Part shown: positions 33,992 through 42,482 of the stretch, one piece after another
Layout: each line of letters begins with the position of its first letter
How positions within the stretch are numbered: position 1 is the stretch's first letter
Origin: Bacillus sp. MM2020_4
Lineage (GTDB): Bacteria > Bacillota > Bacilli > Bacillales > Cytobacillaceae
Reading direction: 5' to 3'
DNA: 46,063 bases
Assembly (NCBI RefSeq): GCF_011250555.1
Contig: NZ_JAANMZ010000039.1
Coordinates: forward strand, 1-46,063
Program-made: the position numbers and the translations under genes
The notes under the pieces: model-generated
Databases searched by the model: none
What the model was told of the DNA's origin: nothing
What the model saw: the letters and a program-made list of their open reading frames with translations, nothing else

Positions 33992-34468
33992 TTTGTGGGT
34001 AATAGGATTACTTCTTTCACAATCGGATTCTTATCTATAGTAGCGAGGTGTGTAAGCACATCAACAATTAATCCCTAGTTAACCTGCTCGTTCATATTAT
34101 AAGGTTGGCCAGTATGCTAAATATTTCTGGTTGACCTTATTTATTTTGGTCTTATTATATCAGTAGCCAGGGTAGAACGTAACTGTCCATGGGCTTCGGC
34201 CCTGACAGTAGTAATAGTTTCATACCAAAGAAACATATCCAGAATGAATTATTAGTTTAGTATAATATCCCCTAAATATATTGTAGACATTTGTCAAATT
34301 TCTTAGATTGTTTATTTGAAAAATGTAGCAAGCATGTGCGGGAATCCGTGTGGGTTAGATATTTTTAATCAATGAAATTTGTAAGACTTATTTAATATTT
34401 TGTTATGCTCCATGTAAGATGTGTTTTTTATGATTAGACATATCAAAAAAAACAAAGGAGAGAACAAC
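33992..34468. other. Intergenic region with two hairpins
   Basis: A 477-bp gap. A terminator-like stem, AAGGTTGGCCAG (34101-34112) with CTGGTTGACCTT (34127-34138), pairs along 12 bp with three G.U pairs and is followed by ATTTATTTT; it probably ends the nagZ transcript. A second hairpin lies at 34182-34209: ACTGTC/GACAGT flanking GGGC-TTCG-GCCC. No gene is seen. Confidence 0.6.
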
Positions 34469-34756
34469 ATGAAAAATATAAAAGTATTAGGTATGACGAT
34501 GGCTACGGTAGGATTGTTATTTCTAGCGGCGTGTGGAAATGGAGATATGGGTGATTCAAAATCAGGTGAAATGAATCAAAGTGAAATGAAGGAAGACATG
34601 GATAACAATAATAGCAAGGACAAAGGGGAAATGATGGATCAGAAAGAGGAAATGAGCAACAAAGATGCCATGGACAAGGACGAAATGATGGATTCCGACA
34701 AGGGGATGGATTCGAGTAAAGAAATGAAGAGCAAGGAGAAAATGGAGACGAAATAG
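34469..34756 (+). CDS. Met-rich lipoprotein
   Basis: A 95-residue secreted lipoprotein. The lipobox is LAAC with Cys at residue 21. The mature part is dominated by Met, Asp, Lys, Ser and Asn, with at least fifteen Met (DKGEMMDQKEEMSNKDAMD and similar). Such Met-rich tails can bind copper or scavenge oxidants. AAAGGAG precedes ATG 34469. It lies 68 bp before a two-component pair and a molybdo-enzyme fusion, so it may act with them. No domain is recognised. Confidence 0.75.
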   Translation: MKNIKVLGMTMATVGLLFLAACGNGDMGDSKSGEMNQSEMKEDMDNNNSKDKGEMMDQKEEMSNKDAMDKDEMMDSDKGMDSSKEMKSKEKMETK

Positions 34757-34824
34757 GATAGCTTATTACTTTCCCCCTCAGCATGATAAAATGAAGGAAA
34801 ATGGTTTAAAGGGGTGAGTCTCAT

Positions 34825-35535
34825 TTGGAAAAGCGAATTTTACTTGTGGATGATGAGCCTTCGATTTTGGATGTTTGTAAGCGGTATTTGGAGCGCGAGG
34901 GCTTCCTTGTTTGGACCGCAAAGAACGGGAAAGAAGCCATTGAATTATGGGAAAATGTTGATTTTACACTTATCATTTTAGATTTAATGATGCCTGTTAT
35001 GGATGGCTGGAAAGTCTGTGAGGCCATTCGAGAAAGTGATGATATTCCAATTATTTTCTTAACAGCTAAAGGTGAGGAATATGATCGTTTGGTTGGTCTG
35101 ACCATTGGAGCAAATGATTATATAACCAAGCCTTTTAATCCAAGAGAACTAGTCCTGAGAGTCAATAGCATTTGTCGCCTATTGGAATACCGAAACAATT
35201 CCCACGTAACCGATCGGGATCAATCTTCCCTGATTACAACCGCTCCTTTCACGATAAACGTGGTCAATCGGGAAGTTTTTTTGAATCAAAGCCAAATCGA
35301 TTTAACGATGAAAGAATTTGATTTGCTTTACCTGCTTGCTTCACACCCCAAGCAGGTATTTTCGCGCACGCAGCTTCTTTACCAGGTCTGGCAAACAGAA
35401 TTTGACGGTGATACTACCACTGTTACCGTTCATATCAGAAGATTACGAGAGAAAGTGGAAGAAAATCCTTCCTCGCCTAAATTTATTCTAACCGTTTGGG
35501 GTATTGGCTATAAATTTATGCCATGTGAAGGCTAA
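34825..35535 (+). CDS. OmpR-family response regulator
   Basis: A 236-residue regulator: receiver with phosphorylated D53 (LIILDLMMP) and TKPFNPRE, then a winged helix (MKEFDLLYLLASHPKQ, TVTVHIRRLREKV). TTG 34825 after AAAGGGGTGAG is the start. It ends in TAATG, the kinase ATG overlapping the stop by one base. The closest neighbours in the operon are the kinase and the molybdo-enzyme fusion. Confidence 0.9.
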   Translation: MEKRILLVDDEPSILDVCKRYLEREGFLVWTAKNGKEAIELWENVDFTLIILDLMMPVMDGWKVCEAIRESDDIPIIFLTAKGEEYDRLVGLTIGANDYITKPFNPRELVLRVNSICRLLEYRNNSHVTDRDQSSLITTAPFTINVVNREVFLNQSQIDLTMKEFDLLYLLASHPKQVFSRTQLLYQVWQTEFDGDTTTVTVHIRRLREKVEENPSSPKFILTVWGIGYKFMPCEG

Positions 35536-36575
35536 TGAGGATCAAGTGGATTTTTCTCATTGCTAATAGTGTTAGTGTCCTTATCATGTTTACATTCTTG
35601 TTCATTAGTTATTTGTATATGGTTTTACCTAATAAGGTGATCATGTGGTTATCGCTCATTACGATTTTTTCATCGATCCTCTCGAGCTTTATCCATTACT
35701 TATTTACGAAACCAATTGAAAGCTCTATTCAGTTACTCACGATGCAGTCGCAACAAATTGCGAAAAGAAAATTTGCCGGATCTCTTCCTGAAGAAGGACC
35801 AACAGAGATAAAAGAACTTACGAGACACTTTAATATTATGAATACACAGTTGGATGAGGCATTTCTTCAAATTAAAAAGTCAGAGGCATCTCGAAGACAA
35901 TTAGTGGCTAATATATCTCATGACCTGCGAACGCCGATGTCATCTATCAAGGCCTTCGTAACTGCAATTGAGGATGGAGTGGTTGAGGACGAAGAAACCT
36001 TCCAACGTTATTTAAAAACCATTTTACTGGAGACGGAAAGAATGGACCAGCTTATTAAACAGCTCTTTCAGCTTTCTCTGTTAGATTCAGGAGCCATTAA
36101 GCTTAAGAAAGAACGAATCCATGTTGATGAATTATTGCTTTCCGTACTACAGCACGAGCAAATCCATTTAGAAAAAAAGAACTTAGAAATAATTACTGAC
36201 CTTCCTAAACAGATCCCTACCATTTATGTAGATGTTTCCTATTTTCAAAAATTACTCTTTAATCTTTTAGATAATGCCATCAGGTTTTCTGAAGTAAATG
36301 GAACTATTATGATCAAAGTGTGCCTACCTTCGGATCAAATGCTTGAAATTTCCATTTGTGATTATGGTGAGGGAATCTCTAGTGTTGAGCTTCCACATAT
36401 TTTTGAAAGGACCTATCGTGTGGAAAAGTCACGTAATCAACAGTTTGGAGGGGCTGGCCTGGGGTTAGCCATAGCAAAAACGATTGTGGAAAGTCATGAC
36501 GGCACTATTCATGTGACAAGTGAGATTGAAAAAGGGAGTACGTTTACTGTCACGATCCCCATTATTAAATGTTAG
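35535..36575 (+). CDS. Sensor histidine kinase, short extracytoplasmic sensor
   Basis: A 346-residue kinase. Two N-terminal helices (about residues 5-25 and 32-54) are separated by only a few outside residues, then HAMP, HisKA with the phosphorylated His in VANISHDLRTPMSS, and HATPase_c with DYGEGIS and GAGLGLAIA. The lack of an outside domain suggests it senses a membrane or intramembrane signal, such as membrane stress or a partner protein. It overlaps the regulator by one base and is followed 13 nt later by the molybdo-enzyme fusion. Confidence 0.9.
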   Translation: MRIKWIFLIANSVSVLIMFTFLFISYLYMVLPNKVIMWLSLITIFSSILSSFIHYLFTKPIESSIQLLTMQSQQIAKRKFAGSLPEEGPTEIKELTRHFNIMNTQLDEAFLQIKKSEASRRQLVANISHDLRTPMSSIKAFVTAIEDGVVEDEETFQRYLKTILLETERMDQLIKQLFQLSLLDSGAIKLKKERIHVDELLLSVLQHEQIHLEKKNLEIITDLPKQIPTIYVDVSYFQKLLFNLLDNAIRFSEVNGTIMIKVCLPSDQMLEISICDYGEGISSVELPHIFERTYRVEKSRNQQFGGAGLGLAIAKTIVESHDGTIHVTSEIEKGSTFTVTIPIIKC

Positions 36576-36588
36576 GTTGGTGTTAGGG

Positions 36589-37818
36589 ATGAATTATAGA
36601 CTTTTTTTTCAAAGGAAGTTGAATTTCGGCAAAAGACTGATTCGACTACATTATTCTAATGCCATTTTATTTCTAGTATTAAGTGTAACAGGTTTGATCC
36701 TTTTTTCATCTTCCTTTCGTTCCATTTTTCCATCCGTCAGAGTATGGATTAGGGATCTTCATATTTGGCTAGGAGTCATTCTTTGTCTACCATTACTATT
36801 TTATCTTCCTAAGATGAAGAAGCATCTTAGGACCCTTCAAAAAAAGGAAAAGAATCGCCGCAATCTCTATCGAATTTTTACCATCTTACTGCTATTGATT
36901 GTTTCAGGTTTTTTGTTAACCTTTCATAGACAATTTCCCCCGTATATTAGTTCCTTGTCATTGTTCGTCCATGATATCACCACATGGATGGGGGTCCCAT
37001 ATGCTATCTATCACAGTATTACCCGCAGTAAATGGTTTAATCGAATAGGGAAAGGAAAACAACCAGAAAACATTTTACAGAAGCCTTTCATCATGGATGA
37101 CCTGAACCCCATTTATAAAAGAAGAACCTTTCTAAAAGTGTTAAGTGGGAGCCTAATCGCAATTACCTTTTTACCAGGCTTCACCAAATGGTTAAAGTCG
37201 TATCTCCCTGCAAAGGTGAAAACTGGTATAACAGGTGGTAATCAATTAACACCATTGCCCGAACCCGCTCCCAATTCCTCCCCCCCTATTGGAGGTGGTA
37301 AGAAGGGGGAATTTCGGTATTATACCGTTACAGAAGCTCCTTATTTAACCAATGAGAATTGGAATTTGACGATTGACGGTCTAGTTGAAACGAAGAAACA
37401 GTTTCATTGGAGTGAATTTGTTCAACTTCAGCGGGATGTACAAGTAAGTGATTTCCATTGTGTAACAGGCTGGAGTGTTTATAATATCACATGGGAAGGT
37501 ATCCCATTAAAGAAGTTTCTTGAGAATGCAGGTATTAAAAAAGAGGCAAAATATGTAAAATTTTATTCAGCTGACGGCGCATACACCGATACCTTAACCA
37601 TAAAGCAAGCCATTGAGGAGGATATAATGGTCGCAATGTTGTTAGATGGAAAATTGATTGATCACCAAAATGGCGGTCCTGTTCGATTAATCGTCCCGAA
37701 AATGTACGCTTACAAATCCGTTAAATGGTTAAACCGGATTGAACTCATTAAAGATAAACATATTGGCTACTGGGAAAAACGTGGATACTCAGAAAATGCC
37801 TGGGTTGGAAAAATATAA
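36589..37818 (+). CDS. Cytochrome-b561-like/sulfite-oxidase-fold fusion
   Basis: A 409-residue fusion. The N-terminal part has four helices (residues 25-165) with His in LHYSN, LHIWLGV, FHRQ, VHDITT and YHSIT, as expected for a b-type di-heme quinol dehydrogenase (MsrQ/b561-like). A basic KRRTFLKVLSGSL segment precedes an exported helix near 187. The C-terminal half (about 240-405) is the molybdopterin sulfite-oxidase fold; C291 in SDFHCVTGWSV is the Mo ligand. ATG 36589 follows the kinase. MsrP-like repair of oxidised Met is one possibility; the Met-rich lipoprotein upstream fits it. Confidence 0.8.
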   Translation: MNYRLFFQRKLNFGKRLIRLHYSNAILFLVLSVTGLILFSSSFRSIFPSVRVWIRDLHIWLGVILCLPLLFYLPKMKKHLRTLQKKEKNRRNLYRIFTILLLLIVSGFLLTFHRQFPPYISSLSLFVHDITTWMGVPYAIYHSITRSKWFNRIGKGKQPENILQKPFIMDDLNPIYKRRTFLKVLSGSLIAITFLPGFTKWLKSYLPAKVKTGITGGNQLTPLPEPAPNSSPPIGGGKKGEFRYYTVTEAPYLTNENWNLTIDGLVETKKQFHWSEFVQLQRDVQVSDFHCVTGWSVYNITWEGIPLKKFLENAGIKKEAKYVKFYSADGAYTDTLTIKQAIEEDIMVAMLLDGKLIDHQNGGPVRLIVPKMYAYKSVKWLNRIELIKDKHIGYWEKRGYSENAWVGKI

Positions 37819-37972
37819 AGATGCTGCCATCCATCATTTTTCTCCTCCCTCCTTGTTTGCATACAGCGTCAATGCCGGATTCTTTGCCAGTGGCATTGGC
37901 GCTGCGTGTGATTGTTGGCCATCCACAATGCCACTGATAAAATGAATGTTGCCTTTTTTGTAAGCCGTTGAT

Positions 37973-37995
37973 GGGGCATATTCATGCCTCTTTTT
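37973..37995 (+). terminator. Terminator of the molybdo-enzyme operon
   Basis: GGGGCAT (37973-37979) pairs with ATGCCTC (37984-37990), one G.U pair, then TTTTT. An 11-bp inverted repeat (CAGTGGCATTG/CAATGCCACTG, 37888/37926) lies just upstream. Confidence 0.75.
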
Positions 37996-38011
37996 AAGCA
38001 ACTCCTAAATG

Positions 38012-38518
38012 TTAAGCTTTAAGTTTCTTTTTGATCCATTGAACAATTTTTCGGAGCTCTGTTGCTGTTGGGCGACCAAATGGGCTTGTTTGCTTTTGTT
38101 GATAAAGCAAGCTGCCCTCTTCATCTGTTAAGAAGTATGCAGGTTCGCCGTGAGCACCGTGGTCCTCATAGAGATCATTATCATTATGGTAAAAGACATC
38201 ATAAGCTTTTAAAAAGTTTAAATCCTGATCAAACAGAACAGGGAATGTAAAATTATGATTTTCAACCATTTGGTTCAAATTATCAAGGTTATCTGTAGAA
38301 ACAACTGTAAAATACACACCCTTGCTTTCAAAATAACCTTTGTTTTTCTCTAGTTCTTTTAGATCTTCCACACATACAGGGCACCAAGAACCTCTAAAAT
38401 AGATGACTAGGTGCCAGCCTTTATTATCATGACGAAAAGATTCGAAATCATATTGGAAACCGGACGTAGAGGGGAGTTCAAAGTTAGGAACTTTATCTCC
38501 TAAATTAAATTTATTCAC
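38012..38518 (-). CDS. Thioredoxin-fold peroxiredoxin-like protein
   Basis: A 168-residue redoxin: start GDKVPNFELPSTSG, then the active site RGSWCPVCVEDLKE with a CxxC, typical of AhpC/TSA-like and TlpA-like enzymes. It has a GxPxxF-like region (GEPAYFLTDEEG) near the C-terminus. It reduces peroxides or disulfides in the cytosol. The start is GTG 38518 after AGGAGGTC. A single gene downstream of the peroxiredoxin at 38697 on the same strand. Confidence 0.85.
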   Translation of the reverse strand: MNKFNLGDKVPNFELPSTSGFQYDFESFRHDNKGWHLVIYFRGSWCPVCVEDLKELEKNKGYFESKGVYFTVVSTDNLDNLNQMVENHNFTFPVLFDQDLNFLKAYDVFYHNDNDLYEDHGAHGEPAYFLTDEEGSLLYQQKQTSPFGRPTATELRKIVQWIKKKLKA

Positions 38519-38696
38519 AAAAAGACCTCCTAAAGTAATTTATATATTTATTTGAAATTAAGTTACTATTATTATAAAGATATCAATTAGACTACTGTGG
38601 GCGAACCCTTTAATGCATTTTTCAAAGCTTCTTTAATTGAGCACTGATTTCCTCCGGATCCATTTATCTTATACGGTTTTTGAGAGCCAACGCGCG

Positions 38697-39347
38697 TTAC
38701 AGTTTTCTTAGTTCCCACAAAATTTCTTCCGGGCTTTGACGCTGCATGAAATTCGGATTGACATAGGAGGAGCGAATATTGGCGCTCTCATCAATCATGA
38801 AAGTAGCTGGAACCGGCAAAACCCATTTCGAGATATTGTTGTACTCTGCAAGATCCAGTCCGATACCTTCCATGACTTCCCTTACTCCCGACGGAACATC
38901 GAAGAGCAGATTGTACTTGGCCGTTACCAAGCCGTAAGGATCGCTAAGGACTTGAAATTTCAATCCTTCCTTTTCCTGAAGGGATAACGAATGATCCGGC
39001 TTTTGCGGGCTAATCGCTATAAGCTGCGCCCCCATCGCTTGGATTTCCGGCAATATCTGCTGGTAAGCCTTTAATTGCATATTGCAAAAAGGACACCATC
39101 CTCCGCGATAGAAGACCAGCACAACCGGCCCTTTCGCAAGCTCTTCAAATAAAATTACATCCCCGCCTAGTGCGTTTGTTAATTTAAAGTCCACCGCCTT
39201 TTCGCCTGGTTGCTTCCCGGAAGCGATCCCCGATTTCTGAAGTTCCTCAATCATTTGACCGATCTTGAACTGCGCTTCAATCGGTGAATTGGCCTTAAAC
39301 TGTTGTGCGGCTACTTCCAGCTGTTCGGATAAATTTTGGTTGATCAT
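38697..39347 (-). CDS. Peroxiredoxin-like (AhpC/TSA family) protein
   Basis: A 216-residue redoxin with an N-terminal helical extension (about residues 1-45, QLEVAAQQFKANSP) and the active site YRGGWCPFCNMQLKA at about 80-95. The VPATFMIDESANIRSSYV end is typical of this group, which takes thiol electrons from an AhpD-type partner. GGAGG lies 10 nt before the ATG. A TGTAA-N6-TTACA operator at 39409-39424 is upstream, linking it to the Crp/Fnr regulator at 40559. Confidence 0.87.
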   Translation of the reverse strand: MINQNLSEQLEVAAQQFKANSPIEAQFKIGQMIEELQKSGIASGKQPGEKAVDFKLTNALGGDVILFEELAKGPVVLVFYRGGWCPFCNMQLKAYQQILPEIQAMGAQLIAISPQKPDHSLSLQEKEGLKFQVLSDPYGLVTAKYNLLFDVPSGVREVMEGIGLDLAEYNNISKWVLPVPATFMIDESANIRSSYVNPNFMQRQSPEEILWELRKL

Positions 39348-39408
39348 CGTTTTAAAACCTCCAATATCGAATGATAGCTTGATTATAATTCTAAGAAAAT
39401 CGAAGTTA

Positions 39409-39424
39409 TGTAATGTAGTTTACA
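39409..39424 (-). promoter_or_regulatory. Crp/Fnr-type operator before the peroxiredoxin gene
   Basis: TGTAA-TGTAGT-TTACA, matching the two boxes at 40206 and 40265. The surrounding 39380-39448 is a copy of 40178-40254. Confidence 0.75.
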
Positions 39425-39448
39425 GTTCTCCATTTTATTTTTGAAAGT

Positions 39449-39577
39449 GTGAACAACGGTGGACAATATCATTTCAATTGGATCACCAAAAATACTGTGG
39501 TCCAAATCCTGGAGTCCGCGCAGGAGGGACTTTATTTCGTCATGAAGGGCATGCATAGTCTTTTTCTTTTTAAGTAA
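39449..39577 (+). pseudogene. Fragment of a second copy of the Crp/Fnr regulator
   Basis: A 42-codon open stretch, VNNGGQYHFNWITKNT through QILESAQEGLYFVMKGM, matches residues 31-60 of the regulator at 40559 (NWITKNTVIQTPESAREGLY). It has lost the start and the rest, running into stop codons after MHSLFLFK. With the duplicated upstream region it marks an old tandem duplication now decayed. Confidence 0.85.
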
Positions 39578-39675
39578 AATACACAAAAATGTACCCTATA
39601 AAGTAGTCCTTTTTCAAAGTGTCTACTCTATAGGGTACATTTTATATACACACCCGACGGTCCTTTTATGAGTTA

Positions 39676-40119
39676 TTATTTTTCAATTGCTGTTTGCCCC
39701 ATTGCAATAGCCATTCTATTCCAAGTGTTAATTTGATTAATGATTAGAACAAGGTCAACATACTGTTTTTCGTCATAGTGGTTACGCACTCGTTGATAAA
39801 GCTGATCTGGCACACGTTTTGTCGGGATTAATGTTACGTGCTCTGTCAATTCTAAAGCTACTTTTTCTGCTTCTGTGTAAAATTCACACTCTTCCCAAGC
39901 ACTAATACAATATATTCTTTCTTCTGTTTCACCCATTTTCAGGGCATCTGTTGTGTGCATATACATACAAAGTGGACAGCCGTTAATTTGTGAAGCACGA
40001 AGTCTAATAAGTTCACGGAGTTTACGGTCTATACCTGTAGTTGCCGTATACTTATCCAACTTCCCAATGATGTCAAATGCTTCTGGTGCTACATGGTAAT
40101 AATCAATTCTTTGTGTCAA
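39676..40119 (-). CDS. AhpD-like carboxymuconolactone-decarboxylase-family protein
   Basis: A 147-residue protein with the CPLCMYMH redox motif at about residues 48-55 (CxxCxxxH), which is the AhpD active site. It opens with TQRIDYYHVAPEAFD and ends with QINTWNRMAIA, both typical. Such proteins recycle peroxiredoxins or detoxify alkyl peroxides. The real start is TTG 40119 after AAGGAGG; the ATG thirty bases upstream lies before that site. Two Crp/Fnr-type boxes are in its promoter, shared with the divergent regulator. Confidence 0.87.
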   Translation of the reverse strand: MTQRIDYYHVAPEAFDIIGKLDKYTATTGIDRKLRELIRLRASQINGCPLCMYMHTTDALKMGETEERIYCISAWEECEFYTEAEKVALELTEHVTLIPTKRVPDQLYQRVRNHYDEKQYVDLVLIINQINTWNRMAIAMGQTAIEK

Positions 40120-40205
40120 TGTTATTTCCTCCTTAATACGTTTATTCAATTCAATAAATAATTGATTTGAATAGCATGATTATAATTCTAAAAAAATCGA
40201 AGGAC

Positions 40206-40280
40206 TGTAATGCAGTTTACAGTTCTCCATTTTATATTTGAAATTGTGTAAAACGGCAAAACAATGTAATGTAGATTACA
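40206..40280. promoter_or_regulatory. Twin TGTAA-N6-TTACA operators in divergent promoter
   Basis: Boxes at 40206-40221 (TGTAA-TGCAGT-TTACA) and 40265-40280 (TGTAAT-GTAG-ATTACA, perfect 6-bp arms), 59 bp apart. Spacing between centres is close to six helical turns, so two dimers would lie on the same face. They are between the divergent ahpD-like gene and the Crp/Fnr regulator. Confidence 0.75.
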
Positions 40281-40425
40281 GATGCCCATTCAGTTAGCAT
40301 GTTAACCTGTAAACTAAACCACCAAGTACCATTGAGTTATCAGTCAATTTTATTTTGTCTTGGATGGCAGGAGGAAATTCGCTCAATTAATAAAATAAGG
40401 ATACAAACTTGAAAGGAGAATATAG

Positions 40426-40562
40426 CTGAAGATTCTCGTTTTAGGTGGAACAGCGTTTTTCGGTCGCCGGTTAGTCCAAATATTACTCTGGAATGCCAAG
40501 ATGTGACCATTGAAACAAGAGGTCAGAGACCGGATGATTGGGAGGAACGATATATCCGATGA
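40426..40562 (+). pseudogene. Remnant of an NAD-dependent epimerase/reductase gene
   Basis: The reading KILVLGGTAFFGRRLVQ, the Rossmann start of epimerase-like enzymes, follows AAAGGAG but starts with CTG. A stop falls after about 26 codons, and the next motif VTIETRGQRPDDWEE continues in another frame (40503 on). The rest of the gene is lost; the remnant overlaps the start of the regulator. Confidence 0.8.
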
Positions 40563-41260
40563 ACAAGCTTTGGTATTTATCGCAAATAAGTATTTTTGAA
40601 GAAATGTCGCAAGAAGAAATGAGAGAGATCGATAAGCTAGATACCATCCATCATATCAATTGGATTACAAAAAACACAGTGATCCAAACCCCGGAGTCCG
40701 CGCGCGAGGGACTCTATTTCGTCAAGGAGGGCAAGCTTAGACTCTATAAACTGAACGACAACGGAAAACAGTTCACTCTTGGTATTCTTACAAGAGGAAA
40801 TATATTCGGAGAGTTTAATTCCTTCTCATTCGGAACCAGGAGAGTTTATATTGAAACGATGGAATCGTCGCTTCTTTGCACCATGTCCGAGCCTCAGTTC
40901 GAACGGCTGATGATCAATCGGCCTCAGCTCGCGCTCAAATTTCTTAAAGCACTAAGTGAACGGTTAAAAGAGCGGGAGGATCAATTGGAACAGCTTGCGC
41001 TTCATGGTCTTAGAAAACGCGTTCTCCATCTCCTTTCCACACTGAGCGCGAAATTCGGCGTCATTCAAGACGGATATGCGTTGATCGATCTGCCGCTTTC
41101 CCATCAAGAGATTGCCAATATGATCGGTGCTAGCCGCGAAGCAGTCAGTAGCGTGATGAGCGAGCTTGCCAAGGAGGGCGTCGTTAAGACATCACGCCTG
41201 TCTGTTCAACTTGCTGTTACAATACTTGAAGAAAATATTCCTCGAAACTCTACACATTGA
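40559..41260 (+). CDS. Crp/Fnr-family regulator
   Basis: A 233-residue Crp/Fnr protein: N-terminal beta-barrel sensor (about residues 5-120), dimer helix, then winged HTH with recognition helix ASREAVSSVMSEL near 191-203. It lacks the FNR iron-sulfur Cys cluster. The start ATG 40559 follows GGGAGG with long spacing and overlaps the epimerase remnant's stop (ATGA). Three TGTAA-N6-TTACA sites at the neighbouring genes are the likely targets. The signal is unknown; redox or heme is plausible given the peroxide genes. Confidence 0.87.
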   Translation: MNKLWYLSQISIFEEMSQEEMREIDKLDTIHHINWITKNTVIQTPESAREGLYFVKEGKLRLYKLNDNGKQFTLGILTRGNIFGEFNSFSFGTRRVYIETMESSLLCTMSEPQFERLMINRPQLALKFLKALSERLKEREDQLEQLALHGLRKRVLHLLSTLSAKFGVIQDGYALIDLPLSHQEIANMIGASREAVSSVMSELAKEGVVKTSRLSVQLAVTILEENIPRNSTH

Positions 41261-41263
41261 TAT

Positions 41264-41300
41264 GCCAAGACCACCGGATTTCCGATGGTCTTGGCTTTTA
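41264..41300 (+). terminator. Terminator after the Crp/Fnr gene
   Basis: GCCAAGACCA (41264-41273) pairs with TGGTCTTGGC (41286-41295), then TTTTACTT. Confidence 0.85.
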
Positions 41301-41357
41301 CTTAAGTGCAGCATTAGAATTTATCAAGACCTAAATTGTAAAAAGTCTTAAAAATAA

Positions 41358-41565
41358 AGGGCGATATATATTAGACATGACTAATATGTATCGCCCTATT
41401 ACTTCATCTTATTGATGTTGTACTTTCCTTAATTATTATTCCCCTTGTTCACAATCATACCTATATTTTAACATATATATCCAGTTTGCTTTGGAAGTTG
41501 TTGTTCAATAATCTGGCAAGATTCAAAAAGGGCAACCTCTTAATTATAGAAGTGCGCCCTTTAAT
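41358..41565. other. Intergenic region with two more hairpins
   Basis: A 17-bp stem, AGGGCGATATATATTAG (41358-41374) with its near complement (41381-41397; one G.U), and a second structure, AAAGGGC with GCCCTTT (about 41526-41562). The first has no clear T-run; the second is terminator-like. No gene is seen in 41261-41694. Confidence 0.5.
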
Positions 41566-41694
41566 GAAATAACTACACCACTTGATTTATCTATTAATGG
41601 GAATATAAGCAAACGATTCTCAAACATCAATGATTGATTTTATAATTATCTAAAGCCATTCCGTTCATTCAAGATGGATTATAGTTCCCTCCCT

Positions 41695-42216
41695 TTAGCA
41701 CTTATCATTTCGTAAATCCCGAAGCATTTGAAAAATTTGACCTCTATGATGCGATTCATGTTCAATCAAATGGTAAACACCCCACTCAGGTGTGACGTCA
41801 TAATGTTCAAGTACTCTCGGTTTACGCCAATCGGTTAAGTCCATTAAACGAAAGTGAGAAAGAAATATTTCGCGTACCTTATTAAGGCGATAAAAATGTT
41901 CCTCTATACTTTCTCCCTCAAAGTGAGTTAAATTGCCGTCAGTTCGATGTTCTAAAGGAAATAATGCGCTAATTTCAGGATCCCAATCAGTTCCCAGTAC
42001 TTCTACATATAACCAATCTGCCTCGATCAATGCTATGTGATACAAAAGTGTCCCAATTGATTGTCTTTCGCCTAATCTTCTGTCAATTAAGCTTTGGCTG
42101 ATTCCAGTTAATTCAGTTACAAGAGTACATCGAACATCCTCTAGACACCATAGCCATCTTCCAATCTCTTCTTCATACTCTGGTAATGAAGTCACCAGTA
42201 AAGTTCTTCTCTCCAA
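41695..42216 (-). CDS. DinB-family protein
   Basis: A 173-residue DinB four-helix bundle. Metal ligands are visible: LLYHIALIEAD (first His) and HLIEHESHHRGQI (HxxxH). Members are thiol- or metal-dependent, including S-transferases and stress-induced proteins. The likely start is TTG 42216, nine bases after GAGGAGG; a further upstream TTG is possible. Single gene. Confidence 0.83.
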   Translation of the reverse strand: MERRTLLVTSLPEYEEEIGRWLWCLEDVRCTLVTELTGISQSLIDRRLGERQSIGTLLYHIALIEADWLYVEVLGTDWDPEISALFPLEHRTDGNLTHFEGESIEEHFYRLNKVREIFLSHFRLMDLTDWRKPRVLEHYDVTPEWGVYHLIEHESHHRGQIFQMLRDLRNDKC

Positions 42217-42371
42217 CAAGATCAACCTCCTCTAATTAAAATACTTACATTCTATTAAAAATGGATGTATCCTTCTTTTAAATAAAAATATTCCACAATC
42301 TGGCTCGATTGTTTAATAAGAGCTACGGTCGATTCTTCCACTAAACTGACTGTTGTTGAAGAATTTCCACA

Positions 42372-42405
42372 AAAATAAGCGTTAATTCATAAAATAAGCG
42401 TTAAT
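42372..42405. repeat. Short tandem repeat AAAATAAGCGTTAAT
   Basis: Two exact copies of a 15-bp unit, 19 bp apart, in the gap before the small membrane protein gene. Function unknown. Confidence 0.7.
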
Positions 42406-42482
42406 CCTTCTTAAATCAACTCACCAGTTGGTTCAATAAGCAGGATGAGTAGGTGCTAAAAGTGACCCTCATGATTTACACC

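Noticed and set aside
37739..37945. A short frame after the molybdo-enzyme gene
   Set aside because: It overlaps the 3' end of that gene in another frame and has no ribosome site.
39383..39586. A minus-strand 67-codon frame
   Set aside because: It is the reverse strand of the regulator fragment and its promoter.
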